Below, in pieces: positions 5,515-5,525 of a stretch of 5,525 bases of DNA. The position numbers and the translations under genes were made by a program. Below the pieces are notes generated by a model that was given only the letters and a program-made list of their open reading frames with translations, had not been told where the DNA came from and ran no database searches. Source of the DNA: Candidatus Segetimicrobium genomatis (GTDB taxonomy: Bacteria > Sysuimicrobiota > Sysuimicrobiia > Sysuimicrobiales > Segetimicrobiaceae); assembly GCA_005883865.1 (NCBI GenBank), contig VBAO01000057.1, positions 1-5,525 on the forward strand. Reading direction: 5' to 3'. The stretch's first letter is position 1, and each line of letters starts with the position of its first letter.

Positions 5515-5525
5515 ATGGGCCGCAC
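5515..5525 (+). CDS. Start of a downstream gene in the SOS operon (product not determinable)
   Basis: Only ATG GGC CGC AC is inside the window, reading Met-Gly-Arg-Thr. It is called because of the GAGGAGG site six bases upstream and its position 36 bases after the stop of the RecA-like gene, with no terminator between them, which implies co-transcription from the LexA-box promoter. DinB-type polymerases often open with a short Met-x-Arg-x stretch before the first Asp motif, so a Y-family polymerase would suit the context, but four residues cannot establish this. Confidence 0.55.

Overview
This is a high-GC (roughly two-thirds G+C by eye), densely coding bacterial window with short intergenic gaps. 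It suggests an environmental bacterium with Gram-positive-type (Terrabacteria-like) regulatory signals: a UPF0182 membrane protein, mostly -10-driven promoters, Shine-Dalgarno sites close to consensus, and a perfect CGAAC-N4-GTTCG LexA box. No RNA gene, insertion sequence, CRISPR array or long repeat was found. The phylum cannot be fixed from the sequence alone.

Layout. (1) Positions 1-2532, minus strand: a large UPF0182-family membrane protein, with its C-terminus beyond the left edge. (2) Positions 2533-2573: a 41-bp divergent gap with what look like overlapping back-to-back promoters. (3) Positions 2574-3282, plus strand: a stand-alone MIP18/DUF59 Fe-S assembly factor (SufT type), followed one base later by a degenerate CheY-like receiver without the phosphoacceptor Asp. 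(4) Positions 3315-4598, minus strand, convergent with the receiver gene: an FAD-dependent amine/amino-acid oxidoreductase of the DAO superfamily. (5) Positions 4599-4830: a divergent control region with a sigma-70-type promoter whose spacer holds a 14-bp perfect palindrome matching the Gram-positive SOS (LexA) box. (6) Positions 4831-5478, plus strand: a 215-residue RecA/Rad51-like protein with degenerate nucleotide-binding motifs. (7) From 5515: the first codons of another gene behind a near-perfect ribosome binding site.

How the genes fit together. The strongest biological signal is at the right end: a LexA-controlled operon that starts with a RecA-fold protein apparently unable to use ATP. 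Such layouts are known from the ImuA-ImuB-DnaE2 mutagenesis cassette and from related SOS translesion-synthesis operons. I therefore infer that 4831-5478 encodes an ImuA-like accessory factor and that the gene starting at 5515 may be a Y-family polymerase or related factor; only four residues of it are visible. The other genes look like housekeeping or metabolic genes with no evident link to it. The longest open frames antisense to the UPF0182 gene are high-GC artefacts.
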